NCBI RefSeq assembly: GCF_002009175.1
Contig: NZ_CP018047.1
Span: forward strand, 5,270,001 to 5,334,000
Length of the DNA: 64,000 nucleotides
DNA from: Streptomyces niveus
GTDB taxonomy: Bacteria > Actinomycetota > Actinomycetes > Streptomycetales > Streptomycetaceae
Direction of reading: 5' to 3'
In this document: piece after piece, positions 8,684 through 18,142 of the stretch
How the letters are laid out: every line of letters begins with the position of its first letter
How positions within the stretch are numbered: position 1 is the stretch's first letter
The notes under the pieces: generated by a model
What the model saw: only the letters and a program-made list of their open reading frames with translations
Database searches by the model: none
What the model was told of the DNA's origin: nothing
Translations under genes and position numbers: made by a program

Positions 8684-8915
8684 CCGGACGCTCTCCCTCA
8701 ATGTGTTCACGCGGCCTTCCGCCGACGTTCAACCGTACGGTGTAGGCGATCGCACGCATGCGAGGGGTCCCCCTACGAACCCTGGTGCCGCGACGGAACC
8801 TCCGCGCCTCACCGTGGGCTGCCCATTGGGACGCCGAGATCGTCCCGGAGGTTGCCCTCCGTTCAGGTACGGGATGATGGGAGGGCACCTGTTGTGAACC
8901 TCAGGGAGAGCTCCC
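8684..8915. other. divergent promoter region
   Basis: 232 bp between the PAP2 gene and the histidine phosphatase. The GGGAGAG ribosome binding site of the phosphatase is at its right edge. No other feature is supported. Confidence 0.4.
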
Positions 8916-9512
8916 ATGGCACCGCGCATCCTCCTCGCCCGGCACGGTCAGACCGCGTGGTCGCTGTCCGGCAGGCACACCGGGAGGACGGATGTCCCGC
9001 TGCTCGACGAGGGCAGACGCGGCGCGAAGCTGCTGGGGGAGCGGCTGCACCGGGAGCCGTGGTCCGGCCTGCGCGACGCGGAGATCCGCACCAGCCCGCT
9101 GCTGCGCGCGAGCGACACCTGCGAACTCGCGGGGTTCGGCGGGCGGGCGCGGGAGTGGGACGCGCTGATGGAGTTCGACTACGGCGCGTACGAGGGCATG
9201 ACCCCGGCCGAGATCCAGGCGGTGCGGCCGGGCTGGTTCATCTGGCGCGACGGTGTCCCCGACGGCGAGTCGCTGGCCGAGGTCGCCGCACGCGCCGACG
9301 AGGTCGTGGAATGGGCGCGCTCGGCCGACCGTGACGTACTGGTCTTCGCCCACGGCCACATCCTGCGCGCGATCGGCGCGCGCTGGCTGGGGGAGGACAT
9401 CTCCTTCGCCTCCCGGATCCGGCTGGCGCCGACGTCACTGTCGGTCCTGGACTGGGCGTACGGGGCCCCGGCGATCGACATCTGGAACGACACGGGGCAT
9501 CTGGCGAAGTGA
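8916..9512 (+). CDS. histidine phosphatase (phosphoglycerate-mutase-like)
   Basis: 198 residues. The catalytic RHG is at the start ([11 protein letters not shown]), the second arginine in the [15 protein letters not shown] region, a Glu in [15 protein letters not shown], and the second histidine in [12 protein letters not shown]. These are the four core residues of the branch 1 histidine phosphatase superfamily. Length and motifs fit small-molecule phosphatases such as CobC-like or broad acid sugar phosphatases rather than glycolytic mutase. Good GGGAGAG ribosome binding site. It is monocistronic and ends against a repeat pair at a convergent junction. Confidence 0.9.
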   Translation: MAPRILLARHGQTAWSLSGRHTGRTDVPLLDEGRRGAKLLGERLHREPWSGLRDAEIRTSPLLRASDTCELAGFGGRAREWDALMEFDYGAYEGMTPAEIQAVRPGWFIWRDGVPDGESLAEVAARADEVVEWARSADRDVLVFAHGHILRAIGARWLGEDISFASRIRLAPTSLSVLDWAYGAPAIDIWNDTGHLAK

Positions 9513-9582
9513 GCCCGTCCGGCGATTGAGGACAGGACACGGAGCACGTCCGGCGATTGAGGACGAACCGGCTACTGAGGAC
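9513..9582. repeat. dispersed intergenic repeat, two copies plus a degenerate third
   Basis: The core GTCCGGCGATTGAGGAC occurs at about 9518-9534 and 9548-9564, with a decayed copy ending at 9582. The same core recurs, always as a pair, at 12750-12803 and 34212-34303. All three sites lie between the 3' ends of convergent genes. The ends GTCC/GGAC could pair, giving a weak hairpin. Confidence 0.9.
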
Positions 9583-9626
9583 GAACGGGCCAGCGGGCGG
9601 ACCCGGTCTGTCCAACGTGCTTTCCG

Positions 9627-11012
9627 TCAGGCCCTGCGCGCCGTCGACGCCGCCGACTCTTGGCGGTCCAGGAAGCCGCCCACCTCCGCCGTGCGCCGCT
9701 TGGGCAGCAGCACCCGCACCATGCCCGCGAGCATGCCCTGGATACGGGACGACTGGACCTCGTCCATCAGGTCCAGCACCTGGTGCCCGGCCGCGGCGGC
9801 CTCGTCGAGGAAGCCCGCGCGCGCCAGGTTCATGGCCAACTCCGCCCGGTAGAGCGCGAGATTGCGGGTGAAGTGCGGGTCCAGGAGGACCGTGGCCCGG
9901 TACGCGTGGCGGGCCGCCGCCGACCAGTCGCCCAGCGCCGCCCGGCACTGCGCCTGAAGCACCTCCAGTTCGGGCTCGCCGAAGAACGACATCCACTCGG
10001 GGTCGTCGTCGGACGGACCGCGCTCGAAGAGCGTGTGCGCCTGCCCGAGGGACTGCTCGCACCCCGTACGGTCCCCGAGCCCGGCCCAGCCGCCCGCCTC
10101 GCGCAGCGCGAGGAGCGACAGCAGCCGCGGCGAGGCGAGTTCCGTCGCCGCACGCCGGCCGGCCTGCGCCGCGCGCACCGCCTCACGGTGCCGCCCCCCG
10201 TCCCTCGCCAGGAACGACGTGTTGCAGAAGGCGTGCGCCTCAAGTCCCGGGTCACCGGCGACCCGTGCGGTCGCCAGCGCCTCCGCGTAGTGCGAACGCG
10301 CGTCGTCGAAGCGGCCCGAGTCATGGGCCAGCCAGCCCACCGTGATCGCCAGTTCGCCCGCGCCCGCGTGCAGCCGGTCGGCCGTCGCGCCACGGGTGGC
10401 CGTGCCCGCGTCGAGCAGCGCGTACGCGGTCCGCAGGGGCTGCGCCGCCCGCCGGTACAGCCCGTCGGCGCCGTGCCGGTCGTCCAGCAACCGGATCCGG
10501 CGTACCGCCTCCTCCAGTGCGTTGACCTCGGCCTCGCCCAACTGCCGGGGGACGGTCCCGGCGACGGCGGGCGCACCGCCGATGTCGAGGCCGAGAGAGG
10601 CCGCCGCCATCGTCGCGGTGCCGTTCGTCATGAATGCGCGACGCAGCACGTCGCTCTCCTCGCTGGTGTCACCGGTGTCGCTGCACACCGGGGTCGGGTT
10701 CGGGAGGGGGGCCGGCGCCGTACGGACGTCGGCCCTGGTTCTGGATGCCCGGCCGCGCACGGTGTCGCGCGGCGAGAAGCCCAGATCGGCCAGGGTGAGA
10801 CCGGGGAACATATGGAGGAATACGCGTTCGTACGCGTAGTTGGGACAGCGGATCTCGCCGGCCTCCACCCGTCCGATATAACGTGCGTCGCACGCGACCT
10901 GTTCACCTATCTCCCGGGCGGCCCTGCGTACGGCCGCGGCGAACTCCCCCGGTGAGCGACTGCCGCGCAGTCGGCGGAAGGCGAGATTGGGAACTGCCGG
11001 GGTCGACACCAT
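9627..11012 (-). CDS. HTH plus TPR-repeat transcriptional regulator
   Basis: 461 residues from the ATG at 11012 (GAGAGG upstream). The N-terminal 80 residues contain a helix-turn-helix-like segment (FAAAVRRAAREIGEQVACDARYIGRVEAGE is the region, residues about 20-50). Then comes a linker and a long all-helical domain with TPR-like repeats (SHYAEALATARVAGD, FCNTSFLARDGGRHREAV and so on). This is the architecture of Streptomyces developmental/antibiotic regulators of the NsdA type; I do not claim that identity. It is divergent from a small hypothetical gene, with a direct repeat between them that may be its operator. Confidence 0.8.
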   Translation of the reverse strand: MVSTPAVPNLAFRRLRGSRSPGEFAAAVRRAAREIGEQVACDARYIGRVEAGEIRCPNYAYERVFLHMFPGLTLADLGFSPRDTVRGRASRTRADVRTAPAPLPNPTPVCSDTGDTSEESDVLRRAFMTNGTATMAAASLGLDIGGAPAVAGTVPRQLGEAEVNALEEAVRRIRLLDDRHGADGLYRRAAQPLRTAYALLDAGTATRGATADRLHAGAGELAITVGWLAHDSGRFDDARSHYAEALATARVAGDPGLEAHAFCNTSFLARDGGRHREAVRAAQAGRRAATELASPRLLSLLALREAGGWAGLGDRTGCEQSLGQAHTLFERGPSDDDPEWMSFFGEPELEVLQAQCRAALGDWSAAARHAYRATVLLDPHFTRNLALYRAELAMNLARAGFLDEAAAAGHQVLDLMDEVQSSRIQGMLAGMVRVLLPKRRTAEVGGFLDRQESAASTARRA

Positions 11013-11120
11013 GGCCGAGACCTCTCTTGGGACACGTTGGTCCTGCGTGCCGGTACACCTCGTCGCCGGCGTACCGGCGTCCGGCGGTCCGGCGTCCAAG
11101 AAGGTACCCGTTGTGACCAG

Positions 11121-11143
11121 TTGGCTACACGGTGTTTGGCTAC
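11121..11143. promoter_or_regulatory. TTGGCTAC direct repeat, possible operator
   Basis: TTGGCTAC at 11121-11128 and again at 11136-11143, 15 bp apart, in the divergent region between the TPR regulator and the 149-aa gene. Seen in sequence; the regulatory role is inferred from position. Confidence 0.35.
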
Positions 11144-11301
11144 AAACCGGATATCTCACCCACGATCTGCCATGAACTGCCATCCTTTGCGGCGCACCCG
11201 CGCCGTTGCTGTTGACGCCCCGGAGCGTTGAACCATGCGGAGACGCACCACGTGTCTCCACTCGACGAGGAGGGGTTCCCTTGTTGAAGTTGGAGGTCGG
11301 T

Positions 11302-11751
11302 ATGAAGGCCAGTGACGGCTCATGGGCGACTGCTCGGCGCAGACCCTCGGCCGAGGCGAGCGAGTCGCCGGCGAGCGCTTCCGACGGGGGTCACTGCGTG
11401 CCCTGCGATCTGGTGACCGTCCCGGCCCGTCAGGGGCTGGAGGCCGTCGACATCCTGCGCCGCGGCTCGGGTGAGGTTCCGTCGGTGGGACCCGTGGTCC
11501 TCGACGGCAACTGCGACAACCTCGGCTTCCTGGTGCCCCCCGGCACGGCGGCGGGCTGGGACATGCCCGGCAGCGCGTGTACGGAGACGGCCGGCCGGGG
11601 GCTTCACGTGCCGGCCGAGCCGCCCGTCAGCGGCGGCGCGTGGCTGCTGCCGCCCGATGCCGGCATCGGTGAGGTCACGGACCCGGAGGTGCTGCGGGAA
11701 GCCCTCGGCGAGGCGGCCCGGCTGATCGAGGCGGCCGACGGTCACCGGTAG
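11302..11751 (+). CDS. hypothetical protein, 149 aa
   Basis: The ATG at 11302 has GGAGG five bases upstream; TTG codons at 11281/11284 behind GAGGAGG are a real alternative start. I do not recognise a family with certainty. Notable phrases are HCVPCDLVTVPARQGLEA, LGFLVPPGTAAGWDMPGSAC and WLLPPD, which recall the small primase/polymerase-like proteins of Streptomyces. The gene at 2137-2799 has a similar flavour. Two cysteines (CVPC) could bind metal. No signal peptide or membrane segment. Confidence 0.65.
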   Translation: MKASDGSWATARRRPSAEASESPASASDGGHCVPCDLVTVPARQGLEAVDILRRGSGEVPSVGPVVLDGNCDNLGFLVPPGTAAGWDMPGSACTETAGRGLHVPAEPPVSGGAWLLPPDAGIGEVTDPEVLREALGEAARLIEAADGHR

Positions 11752-11810
11752 CGACCGCCGCGGGCAGCCGTCCGCGCCGCCGGTCACCGCCGCTGGGTGA
11801 CAATGGACCG

Positions 11811-12716
11811 GTGGCGAAGAACTCGACGGCGAAGAACAGGCGACGTGGACGAGGTGTCCCCGGGGCGGGACCCGGGCACGACACCGCCACCGAGCCGACC
11901 GAGCCGGTCGACGGCGGCCTCGCCGAGCTGGTGCCCGACCGTGAGCGTTCCCGTGCGTGGACGCTGCTGATCGACGGTGCCCCGCAGTCCCACGTCGACC
12001 TCGACGACCCGACGCATCTCTCCTTCCCCTATCAGCGCAGGCTCGGCCATGTCGCCGATCTCGTCGCTCCCGCGGGCCGCCCGCTGCACGTCGTGCACCT
12101 CGGCGGTGGCGCGTTCACCCTCGCCCGTTACGTCGCGGCCACCCGCCCCCGTTCCACGCAGCAGATCGTGGAGCTGGACGCGCGCCTCGTCCAACTGGTC
12201 CGCAGGGAACTGCCGTTGGACCCGGGCGCCCGGATCCGCGTCCGCTCCGCCGACGCGCGGGCCGGGCTCGCCAAGATGCCCGACGGATGGGCGGACCTGG
12301 TGATCACGGACGTCTTCGACGGAGCCCGTACCCCGGCGCATCTCACCAGCGCGGAATTCCTCGCCGACGTACGGCGCGTGCTGGCCCCCGGCGGCGGATA
12401 CGCGGCCAACCTGGCCGACGGGCCGCCGCTCGCGCATCTGCGCTCCCAGATCGCCACCGCCACCACCGTCTTCCCGGAACTGGCGCTCGCCGCCGACCCG
12501 GCCGTACTGCGCGGCCGGCGCTTCGGCAACGCCGTACTCCTCGCATCGGACCGGGAGTTGCCGGTCGCGGAGCTGACGCGCCGGGTCGCGGGCGATCCGC
12601 ATCCGGGGCGGGTGGAACACGGGCGGTCGCTGACGGACTTCACGGGCGGCGCGGTGGTGGTGACCGACGCGAACGCGAAGCCGTCGCCCGTACCGCCGCC
12701 GGGGACGTTCGACTGA
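11811..12716 (+). CDS. spermidine-synthase-like Rossmann protein
   Basis: 301 residues from GTG 11811; the ribosome binding site is weak. It has the aminopropyltransferase/methyltransferase fold: HVVHLGGGAFTLARYV (cofactor glycine loop), QIVELDARLVQLVR (acidic end of beta-2), RSADARAGL, and DLVITDVFDGARTP. No membrane domain is fused, unlike many actinobacterial spermidine-synthase relatives. The first 35 residues are basic and low in complexity. The polyamine-binding residues of true spermidine synthase (the GGG-D-G active loop) are only partly conserved, so a different SAM- or dcSAM-dependent transfer is possible. Confidence 0.85.
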   Translation: MAKNSTAKNRRRGRGVPGAGPGHDTATEPTEPVDGGLAELVPDRERSRAWTLLIDGAPQSHVDLDDPTHLSFPYQRRLGHVADLVAPAGRPLHVVHLGGGAFTLARYVAATRPRSTQQIVELDARLVQLVRRELPLDPGARIRVRSADARAGLAKMPDGWADLVITDVFDGARTPAHLTSAEFLADVRRVLAPGGGYAANLADGPPLAHLRSQIATATTVFPELALAADPAVLRGRRFGNAVLLASDRELPVAELTRRVAGDPHPGRVEHGRSLTDFTGGAVVVTDANAKPSPVPPPGTFD

Positions 12717-12749
12717 ACGCCGGTGCGGTGTGCGGGACTTGGCGTGCGG

Positions 12750-12803
12750 TGTCCTCAATCGCCGGACGGGCTTCGGTTTCTGTCCTCAATCGCCGGACGG
12801 GCT
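12750..12803. repeat. dispersed intergenic repeat pair (opposite orientation)
   Basis: Two copies of TGTCCTCAATCGCCGGAC, 31 bp apart, the reverse complement of the core at 9513. The pair sits between the convergent ends of the spermidine-synthase-like gene and the membrane-anchored protein gene. Confidence 0.9.
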
Positions 12804-12809
12804 CGATTT

Positions 12810-13391
12810 CTACCGCTCGTCGATCTGGACCCGTGGTGCCGAATCGTGCCAGGTGCAGAAGACCGAGATCTCCCGGTCGTCGCGGGTGAACGTCACCCGG
12901 ATCCAGAAGTCCTGCTTCCACACCTGCATCTGCCACTCGGCCTCCGGCGTCGCCGAGACCAACTCCGCCGAGTGGCTGCCGAGATCGAAGACGACCCGCC
13001 CGCCGTCCACCGGATAACTCTTCACGTTCCCCGGCGTGGCGGGGCCCGTCTCCGGATCCGGCGGCCGGTTCTTCTCCGGCGGCTCCACGGGCGGGGTCAC
13101 CGACGGCTTGCCCTCCGGAGTCTCGGAGGACTCCGGGGTCCCGTCCGGCGCGGGGGTCTCCGGCGAGGGCGAAGGCGAGGGCGGCGGGCTCGGCGGGCGG
13201 TGCGTCGAGGAGGACTGCGGCCGGGCGCGCTGAGTCGTCGCGCTGTCCCCGGTGATCGGAAGCGCCCGGGGCCTGTCGTACACCGTGCCCACGACGACCG
13301 TGTGCACGCCCCACCAGGACAGCGTGACCGCCGCCCCGGTCGCGAGCGTCCACGCCATGGCATGTACGAGTCCTCTGCGCATCGGGGCCAT
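12810..13391 (-). CDS. membrane-anchored protein with proline-rich linker
   Basis: 193 residues from ATG 13391 (ATG 13382 also possible; neither has a good ribosome binding site). One N-terminal hydrophobic segment (WTLATGAAVTLSWWGVHTV) serves as anchor or signal. Then follow about 60 residues of Ser/Pro/Glu spacer, as in wall-spanning proteins, and a C-terminal beta domain of about 75 residues (WKQDFWIRVTFT, ISVFCTWHDSAP). I know no function. It is divergent from the two-component system, so it may be a target or an accessory sensor of that system. Confidence 0.75.
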   Translation of the reverse strand: MAPMRRGLVHAMAWTLATGAAVTLSWWGVHTVVVGTVYDRPRALPITGDSATTQRARPQSSSTHRPPSPPPSPSPSPETPAPDGTPESSETPEGKPSVTPPVEPPEKNRPPDPETGPATPGNVKSYPVDGGRVVFDLGSHSAELVSATPEAEWQMQVWKQDFWIRVTFTRDDREISVFCTWHDSAPRVQIDER

Positions 13392-13441
13392 ACTGCACCA
13401 CCCGCCCCGCGGTTGTCCCCGGATGGCGTACGGTGCCGCCC

Positions 13442-14173
13442 ATGCCAAGTGTGCTCGTCGTCGAGGACGACCAGTTCGTGCGCTCCGCCCTCATCAGGCA
13501 CTTGACCGAGGCCTCCCACACCGTACGGAGCGTCGGGACCGCCCTGGAGGCACTGCGCGAGGTCGCCCATTTCCGTTTCGACGTGGTCATCCTCGACCTC
13601 GGACTGCCCGATCTCGACGGATCCGAGGCGCTGAAGATGCTGCGCGGGATCACCGACGTGCCGGTGATCATCGCCACCGCACGGGACGACGAGGCGGAGA
13701 TCGTACGGCTGTTGAACGACGGCGCCGACGACTACCTCACCAAACCGTTCTCCGTGGAGCACCTGTCGGCCCGCATGGCCGCCGTACTGCGCCGCTCGCG
13801 AGCTGTCGCCGCAGACGACCCGCCCTCCCGTGTCATCCGCGTCGGCGGCCTCGCCATCGACCCGCTGCGCCGTCAGGCCGAACTCGACGGTGCACGGCTG
13901 GATCTGACCCGGCGTGAGTTCGATCTGCTCGCGTTCCTCGCCGGCCGGCCCGGTGTGGTCGTCGCGCGCAAGGAGCTGCTGGCCGAGGTCTGGCAGCAGT
14001 CGTACGGCGACGACCAGACCATCGACGTCCATCTGTCGTGGCTGCGGCGGAAGTTGGGCGAGACGGCGGCCCGGCCCCGCTATCTGCACACACTGCGGGG
14101 CGTCGGAGTGAAGCTGGAGCCGCCGGCCCCCGGTGCGCCGGTGGCGGGCCCCGCGCACGAGCCCTCGTCATGA
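13442..14173 (+). CDS. OmpR-family response regulator
   Basis: 243 residues. The receiver domain has the acidic pair VEDD, the phosphoacceptor Asp in VVILDLGLPD, Thr in IIATARDD and Lys in DYLTKPF. The C-terminal winged helix follows (LTRREFDLLAFLA, RKELLAEVW, TIDVHLSWLRRKLG, LRGVGVKL). The ATG at 13442 is the better of two nearby starts because it places the receiver strand at residue 2. Its stop overlaps the histidine kinase start (ATGA), so the pair is co-translated. The regulated genes are not known. Confidence 0.95.
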   Translation: MPSVLVVEDDQFVRSALIRHLTEASHTVRSVGTALEALREVAHFRFDVVILDLGLPDLDGSEALKMLRGITDVPVIIATARDDEAEIVRLLNDGADDYLTKPFSVEHLSARMAAVLRRSRAVAADDPPSRVIRVGGLAIDPLRRQAELDGARLDLTRREFDLLAFLAGRPGVVVARKELLAEVWQQSYGDDQTIDVHLSWLRRKLGETAARPRYLHTLRGVGVKLEPPAPGAPVAGPAHEPSS

Positions 14174-15573
14174 GATGGGCGCTGGTCAGGGTCTCGCTGG
14201 CGGTGACCGCGATGGTCGTGCTCGCCTTCGCCGTCCCGCTCGGTCTCGTCATCAAGGAGATGGCCAAGGACCGGGCCTTCTCCAACGCCGAACGGCAGGC
14301 CGCGACACTCGGTCCCGTGCTCTCCATCGCCCAGGGCCGCGAACAGCTGGAGTGGGCCGTCCGCTCCAGCCCCATCGGCGACACGGGGCAGCTCGCCGTC
14401 CATGTGCCGGCCTCCGGCGAACCGGGCGGTCTGCCCATGCAGATCGGCACCCGCCGGGCGGCACAGAAGGACCTGAGTGCCACCGAGCGGCTGGGCAGGG
14501 CCTCGATCGCCGAGGTCAGCGGCGGGTCCGCGCTGCTCCAGCCGATCGCGATCTCCACCGGCAAGATAGCCATCATCGAGGTGTTCGTCCCCGAGGACGA
14601 GGTGTCCAACGGTGTCGCCACCGCCTGGCTGGTGCTCGCGGGAGTCGGTGTCGCGCTGATCGTGGGGTCCGTCGCCGTGGCCGACCGGCTCGGCGTACGG
14701 ATGGTTCGGCCCGCCCAGCGGCTCGCGGGCGCCGCCCATGACCTCGGCGAGGGCAGACTCGGCGCACGGGTCCCCGAGAAGGGCCCGACGGAGCTGCGGT
14801 CCGCCGCGATCGCCTTCAACTCGATGGCCGACCAGGTGGTCCAACTCCTCGCCAACGAGAGGGAACTGGCCGCCGACCTCTCGCACCGCCTGCGCACACC
14901 GCTCACCGTGCTGCGCCTCAACGCCGCCTCGCTGGGCGAGAGTCCGGCCGCCGACCAGACGCGGGCGGCCGTCGCGCAGCTCGAACGCGAGGTCGACACC
15001 ATCATCCGTACGGCCCGCAAGGCCAAGCCGCAGACCCGCGCGACGACACCCGGCGTGGGCTGCGACGTCTCCGAAGTCATCCGCGAGCGCATGGACTTCT
15101 GGTCGGCGCTGGCCGAGGACGAGGGCCGGAAGGTACGGCTGGCCGGGGTCGGCCGCCCGGTACGCATCCCCGTCGCCAGGCCCGAACTGGCCGCCGCGCT
15201 GGACGCGTTGCTCGGCAACGTCTTCCGGCACACCCCGGAGGGCACCGCCTTCGCCGTCGACGTCCACCACGCCGACGACGCCGTGATCGTCCTCGTCTCC
15301 GACTCGGGACCCGGGATCGCGGACCCCGAGGCGGCGCTCGTGCGCGGCAACAGCGGGGCCCGCGAGGGCTCGACGGGCCTCGGGCTCGACATCGTCCGCA
15401 GGGTCGCCGAGTCGACCGGCGGGGACGTACGGATCGGGCGCTCGGTGCTCGGCGGCACGGAGGTACGGATCTGGATCGGGCTCGGTGGACGGCGCTCCAC
15501 GCGGTCCACCGGGGAGCGCCGCGGGCACCGGCTGCGGCGGCGGGGGAAGGGCCTGCGGCCGGCCGACCATTAA
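14170..15573 (+). CDS. sensor histidine kinase
   Basis: 467 residues, start overlapping the regulator stop. Two transmembrane helices (about 4-28 and 155-177) flank an extracytoplasmic sensor loop of about 125 residues. A HAMP-like segment, the H-box ADLSHRLRTPLTVLRL, the N-box LLGNVFRHTPEG, the G1 box DSGPGI and the G2 box GSTGLGLDIV follow in order. A complete, active-looking kinase of the HisKA type. The C-terminal 30 residues are Arg-rich. The ligand is unknown. Confidence 0.95.
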   Translation: MRWALVRVSLAVTAMVVLAFAVPLGLVIKEMAKDRAFSNAERQAATLGPVLSIAQGREQLEWAVRSSPIGDTGQLAVHVPASGEPGGLPMQIGTRRAAQKDLSATERLGRASIAEVSGGSALLQPIAISTGKIAIIEVFVPEDEVSNGVATAWLVLAGVGVALIVGSVAVADRLGVRMVRPAQRLAGAAHDLGEGRLGARVPEKGPTELRSAAIAFNSMADQVVQLLANERELAADLSHRLRTPLTVLRLNAASLGESPAADQTRAAVAQLEREVDTIIRTARKAKPQTRATTPGVGCDVSEVIRERMDFWSALAEDEGRKVRLAGVGRPVRIPVARPELAAALDALLGNVFRHTPEGTAFAVDVHHADDAVIVLVSDSGPGIADPEAALVRGNSGAREGSTGLGLDIVRRVAESTGGDVRIGRSVLGGTEVRIWIGLGGRRSTRSTGERRGHRLRRRGKGLRPADH

Positions 15574-15804
15574 TCCGCTCCCAATGGTTCCTTAAGGGGG
15601 CCTCAAGAACGGCAACGCCCGCCCGCTATCGGTGACTTGTCCGGATCGGGGCGGCTAGCGTGCTGCCGCGAGACCGTACGAACCGCACGGCTGCCGTCCC
15701 CCACCGGTCGCCACCCCCCGCGTCCCGGCCGGCCCACCCCCACCCCCCACCCGGCCGGGGCGCGCCCCCGCACCGGGCTCGTCCGGCGCTTCACGGCCAC
15801 AGAC
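15574..15804. other. convergent intergenic region with promoter-like signals but no gene
   Basis: Contains an imperfect hairpin GTTCCTTAAGG...CCTCAAGAAC (15587-15610), which could end the kinase transcript. It is followed on the plus strand by a promoter-like TGACTT (15634-15639) and TAGCGT (15656-15661) with 16 bp between. The promoter-like signal points into the 3' end of the beta-glucosidase and has no gene to drive that I can support. Confidence 0.35.
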
Positions 15805-17229
15805 CTACGCCGGCGGGTCCGGCAGGATGCCCGTCTCGGTCAGGCGGGTGTACCAGCGGGCGCTCGACTTCGGGGTGCGCGCCTGCGTCTCGTAGTCGAC
15901 GTGCACCGCCCCGAACCGCTTCCCGTAACCCCGCTCCCACTCGAAGTTGTCCAGCAGCGACCAGAGGAAGTAGCCACGGACATCCGCGCCGTCGGCCATC
16001 GCGCGGTGCGCCGCCGACAGATGCCCGTGCAGGAAGCGGATACGGTCCGGGTCGTCGACCGCGCCCTGCGCGTCCGGCTTGTCGTCGTACGCCGCGCCGT
16101 TCTCGGTGATCACCAGGGACACGTCGGGCGCCTCGCGGGTGTAGCGCATCAGCACGTCGTACAGCCCGGTCGGATCGACCGACCAGCCCATCTCGGTCAC
16201 CTCACCCGGCGGCTGATGGAACGTCACCGACTCGGCGCCCGGCCACGGGGACTTCTCGCCCTCGCCGTGCGCGTGACCGTGGCTGTCGCGGCGGGACGCG
16301 TCCGCGCCGGTGTCCTTCGCGGCAGAGACCAGGTGCGGCGTGTAGTAGTTGATGCCCAGCCAGTCCAGCGGCTGATGGATCGTCACCGCGTCGTCCGCCT
16401 TCACGAAGGACCAGTCGGTGATCCGCGCGGTGTCCTTGAACAGGTCCTCGGGGTAGGCGCCCGACAGCATCGGCCCGGTGAAGATCCGGTTCGCCAGCGC
16501 GTCGATACGGCGCCGCGCGTCCAGGTCCTCCGGCGACTGCGAACGGGCCCGCACCGCCGCCGCGTTGTGGCAGACGGTGATCTGCGCGCGTCGGGGCAGC
16601 ACGGTCCGCAGCGCCTGGGTGGCCAGCCCGTGGCCGAGGTTGAGATGGTGCGCGGCCCGCAGCGCGAGCACCGGATCCGTACGGCCGGGCGCGTGGACAC
16701 CGGAGGCGTACCCCAGGAACGCGCTGCACCAGGGCTCGTTGAGCGTCACCCAGCGGTCGACCCGGTCACCGAGCGCGTCGCCGAGGATCCGCGCGTACTC
16801 CGCGAACCGGAACGCCGTCTCACGCACCGGCCAGCCGCCCGCGGTCTCCAGATCGTGCGGAAGGTCCCAGTGGTAGAGGGTGAGGACGGGCCGTATGCCG
16901 CGCTCCAGCAGGTCGTCGACGAGCTTGCGGTAGAAGTCGAGGCCGCGCTGTACGGCCGGGCCGCGCCCGATGGGCTGGACACGCGACCAGGAGACCGAGA
17001 AGCGGTACGCGTTCACCCCGAGGTCGGCCATGAGGCGCACGTCCTCGGCCCGGCGGTGGATGTGGTCGGCCGCGGTGTCACCCGTGTCGCCGTTCTCGAC
17101 CTTGCCGGGTGTGTGGCTGAACGTGTCCCAGATCGACGGGGTACGGCCGATCTCGCGCGCGCCGCCCTCGATCTGGTAGGCGGCGGTGGCGGTGCCCCAT
17201 ATGAAGTCGGACGGAAAACTGAGGGACAT
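15805..17229 (-). CDS. bglC: GH1 beta-glucosidase
   Basis: 474 residues, no signal peptide, so cytoplasmic. The N-terminal signature [15 protein letters not shown], the acid/base TLNEPWC and the nucleophile ITENGAAY are the hallmarks of family GH1; the length is normal. It is the last gene of an ABC importer operon (binding protein, two permeases), the arrangement of the cebEFG-bglC cellobiose/cellotriose system in which BglC hydrolyses imported cello-oligosaccharides to glucose. The symbol rests on this context. The start at 17229 is the first Met before the fold; the gene follows the permease by 31 bp. Confidence 0.9.
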   Translation of the reverse strand: MSLSFPSDFIWGTATAAYQIEGGAREIGRTPSIWDTFSHTPGKVENGDTGDTAADHIHRRAEDVRLMADLGVNAYRFSVSWSRVQPIGRGPAVQRGLDFYRKLVDDLLERGIRPVLTLYHWDLPHDLETAGGWPVRETAFRFAEYARILGDALGDRVDRWVTLNEPWCSAFLGYASGVHAPGRTDPVLALRAAHHLNLGHGLATQALRTVLPRRAQITVCHNAAAVRARSQSPEDLDARRRIDALANRIFTGPMLSGAYPEDLFKDTARITDWSFVKADDAVTIHQPLDWLGINYYTPHLVSAAKDTGADASRRDSHGHAHGEGEKSPWPGAESVTFHQPPGEVTEMGWSVDPTGLYDVLMRYTREAPDVSLVITENGAAYDDKPDAQGAVDDPDRIRFLHGHLSAAHRAMADGADVRGYFLWSLLDNFEWERGYGKRFGAVHVDYETQARTPKSSARWYTRLTETGILPDPPA

Positions 17230-17260
17230 TGATGCGCTCCGGGTCGAGGAAAACGCGCGG

Positions 17261-18142
17261 TCAGCCCTTGACCGCACCTGTCATGATGCCACCGACGATG
17301 TGCTTGCCGAAGATCACGAAGGCGAGCAGCAGCGGGAGCGTACCGAGCAGCGCGCCGGCCATGATCACCGACTGGTCGGGGATGTAGCCCCGGCCGAGGC
17401 CCGTCAGCGCGACCTGCACGGTCGGGTTGCCGTTCTGTGTGAGCGCGATGATCGGCCAGAAGAAATCGTTCCAGGCCATCACGAAGGTCAGCATGCCGAG
17501 CACCGCCATCGCGGGCCGCGCCGCCGGGAGGACGACGTGCCACACGACCCGCCAACTGCTCGCCCCGTCCACGCGCGCCGCCTCGACCAGCTCGGTCGGC
17601 AGCGCCTGGAGCAGATACTGCCTCATGAAGAACACCCCGAACGCGCTGACCAGCGTGGGCAGGACGACGGCCTGGAGCCGGTCGGTCCAGGACAGCTCGG
17701 CGATCAGCATGTACAGGGGTACGACGCCGAGTTGCGGCGGCACCGTCATCGTGCCGATCACCAGCAGCAGAAGGAGGTTCTTGAACCGGAAGCGGAGCTT
17801 GGCGAAGGCGAAGCCCGCGAGCGTCGAGAACAGCACCGTCCCGGCGGCCACCGTCCCCGCCACCAGGACCGTGTTGAACAGCGCCGTACCCATGTTGGCG
17901 TCGGTCCAGGCGATCCGGAGATTGCGCAGGAGGTTGCTGCCGAACCAGAACGGCGGCGGAGTCTGGGCCAGCCGGGTGGTGTTGCGGGACGCCGCGATCG
18001 CCGTCCAGACGAGGGGGAACAGCGAGCCGGCGGCGAACAGGGTCAGTACGGCGTAGGTGATCCGCCCCGCGTGCCGGTGCCGGTGTCGCAGCCGGTGCCC
18101 TCCGGCGCCGCGCGGCGTCGCTCTTTCTGTCGTCGATGTCAT
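17261..18142 (-). CDS. cebG: sugar ABC transporter permease (MalG type)
   Basis: 293 residues, six membrane helices, CUT1 family. The cytoplasmic EAA loop is [25 protein letters not shown]. The ATG overlaps the stop of the first permease (ATGA). The N-terminus is His/Arg-rich before the first helix. It forms the membrane channel with the MalF-type permease; no ATPase is encoded here, as is usual for Streptomyces CUT1 importers that share MsiK. Confidence 0.92.
   Translation of the reverse strand: MTSTTERATPRGAGGHRLRHRHRHAGRITYAVLTLFAAGSLFPLVWTAIAASRNTTRLAQTPPPFWFGSNLLRNLRIAWTDANMGTALFNTVLVAGTVAAGTVLFSTLAGFAFAKLRFRFKNLLLLLVIGTMTVPPQLGVVPLYMLIAELSWTDRLQAVVLPTLVSAFGVFFMRQYLLQALPTELVEAARVDGASSWRVVWHVVLPAARPAMAVLGMLTFVMAWNDFFWPIIALTQNGNPTVQVALTGLGRGYIPDQSVIMAGALLGTLPLLLAFVIFGKHIVGGIMTGAVKG

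Noticed and set aside
9513..9582. CRISPR array from the repeated GTCCGGCGATTGAGGAC
   Set aside because: Only two good copies per site, spacers of about 13 bp or irregular, no cas genes; it is a dispersed intergenic repeat.
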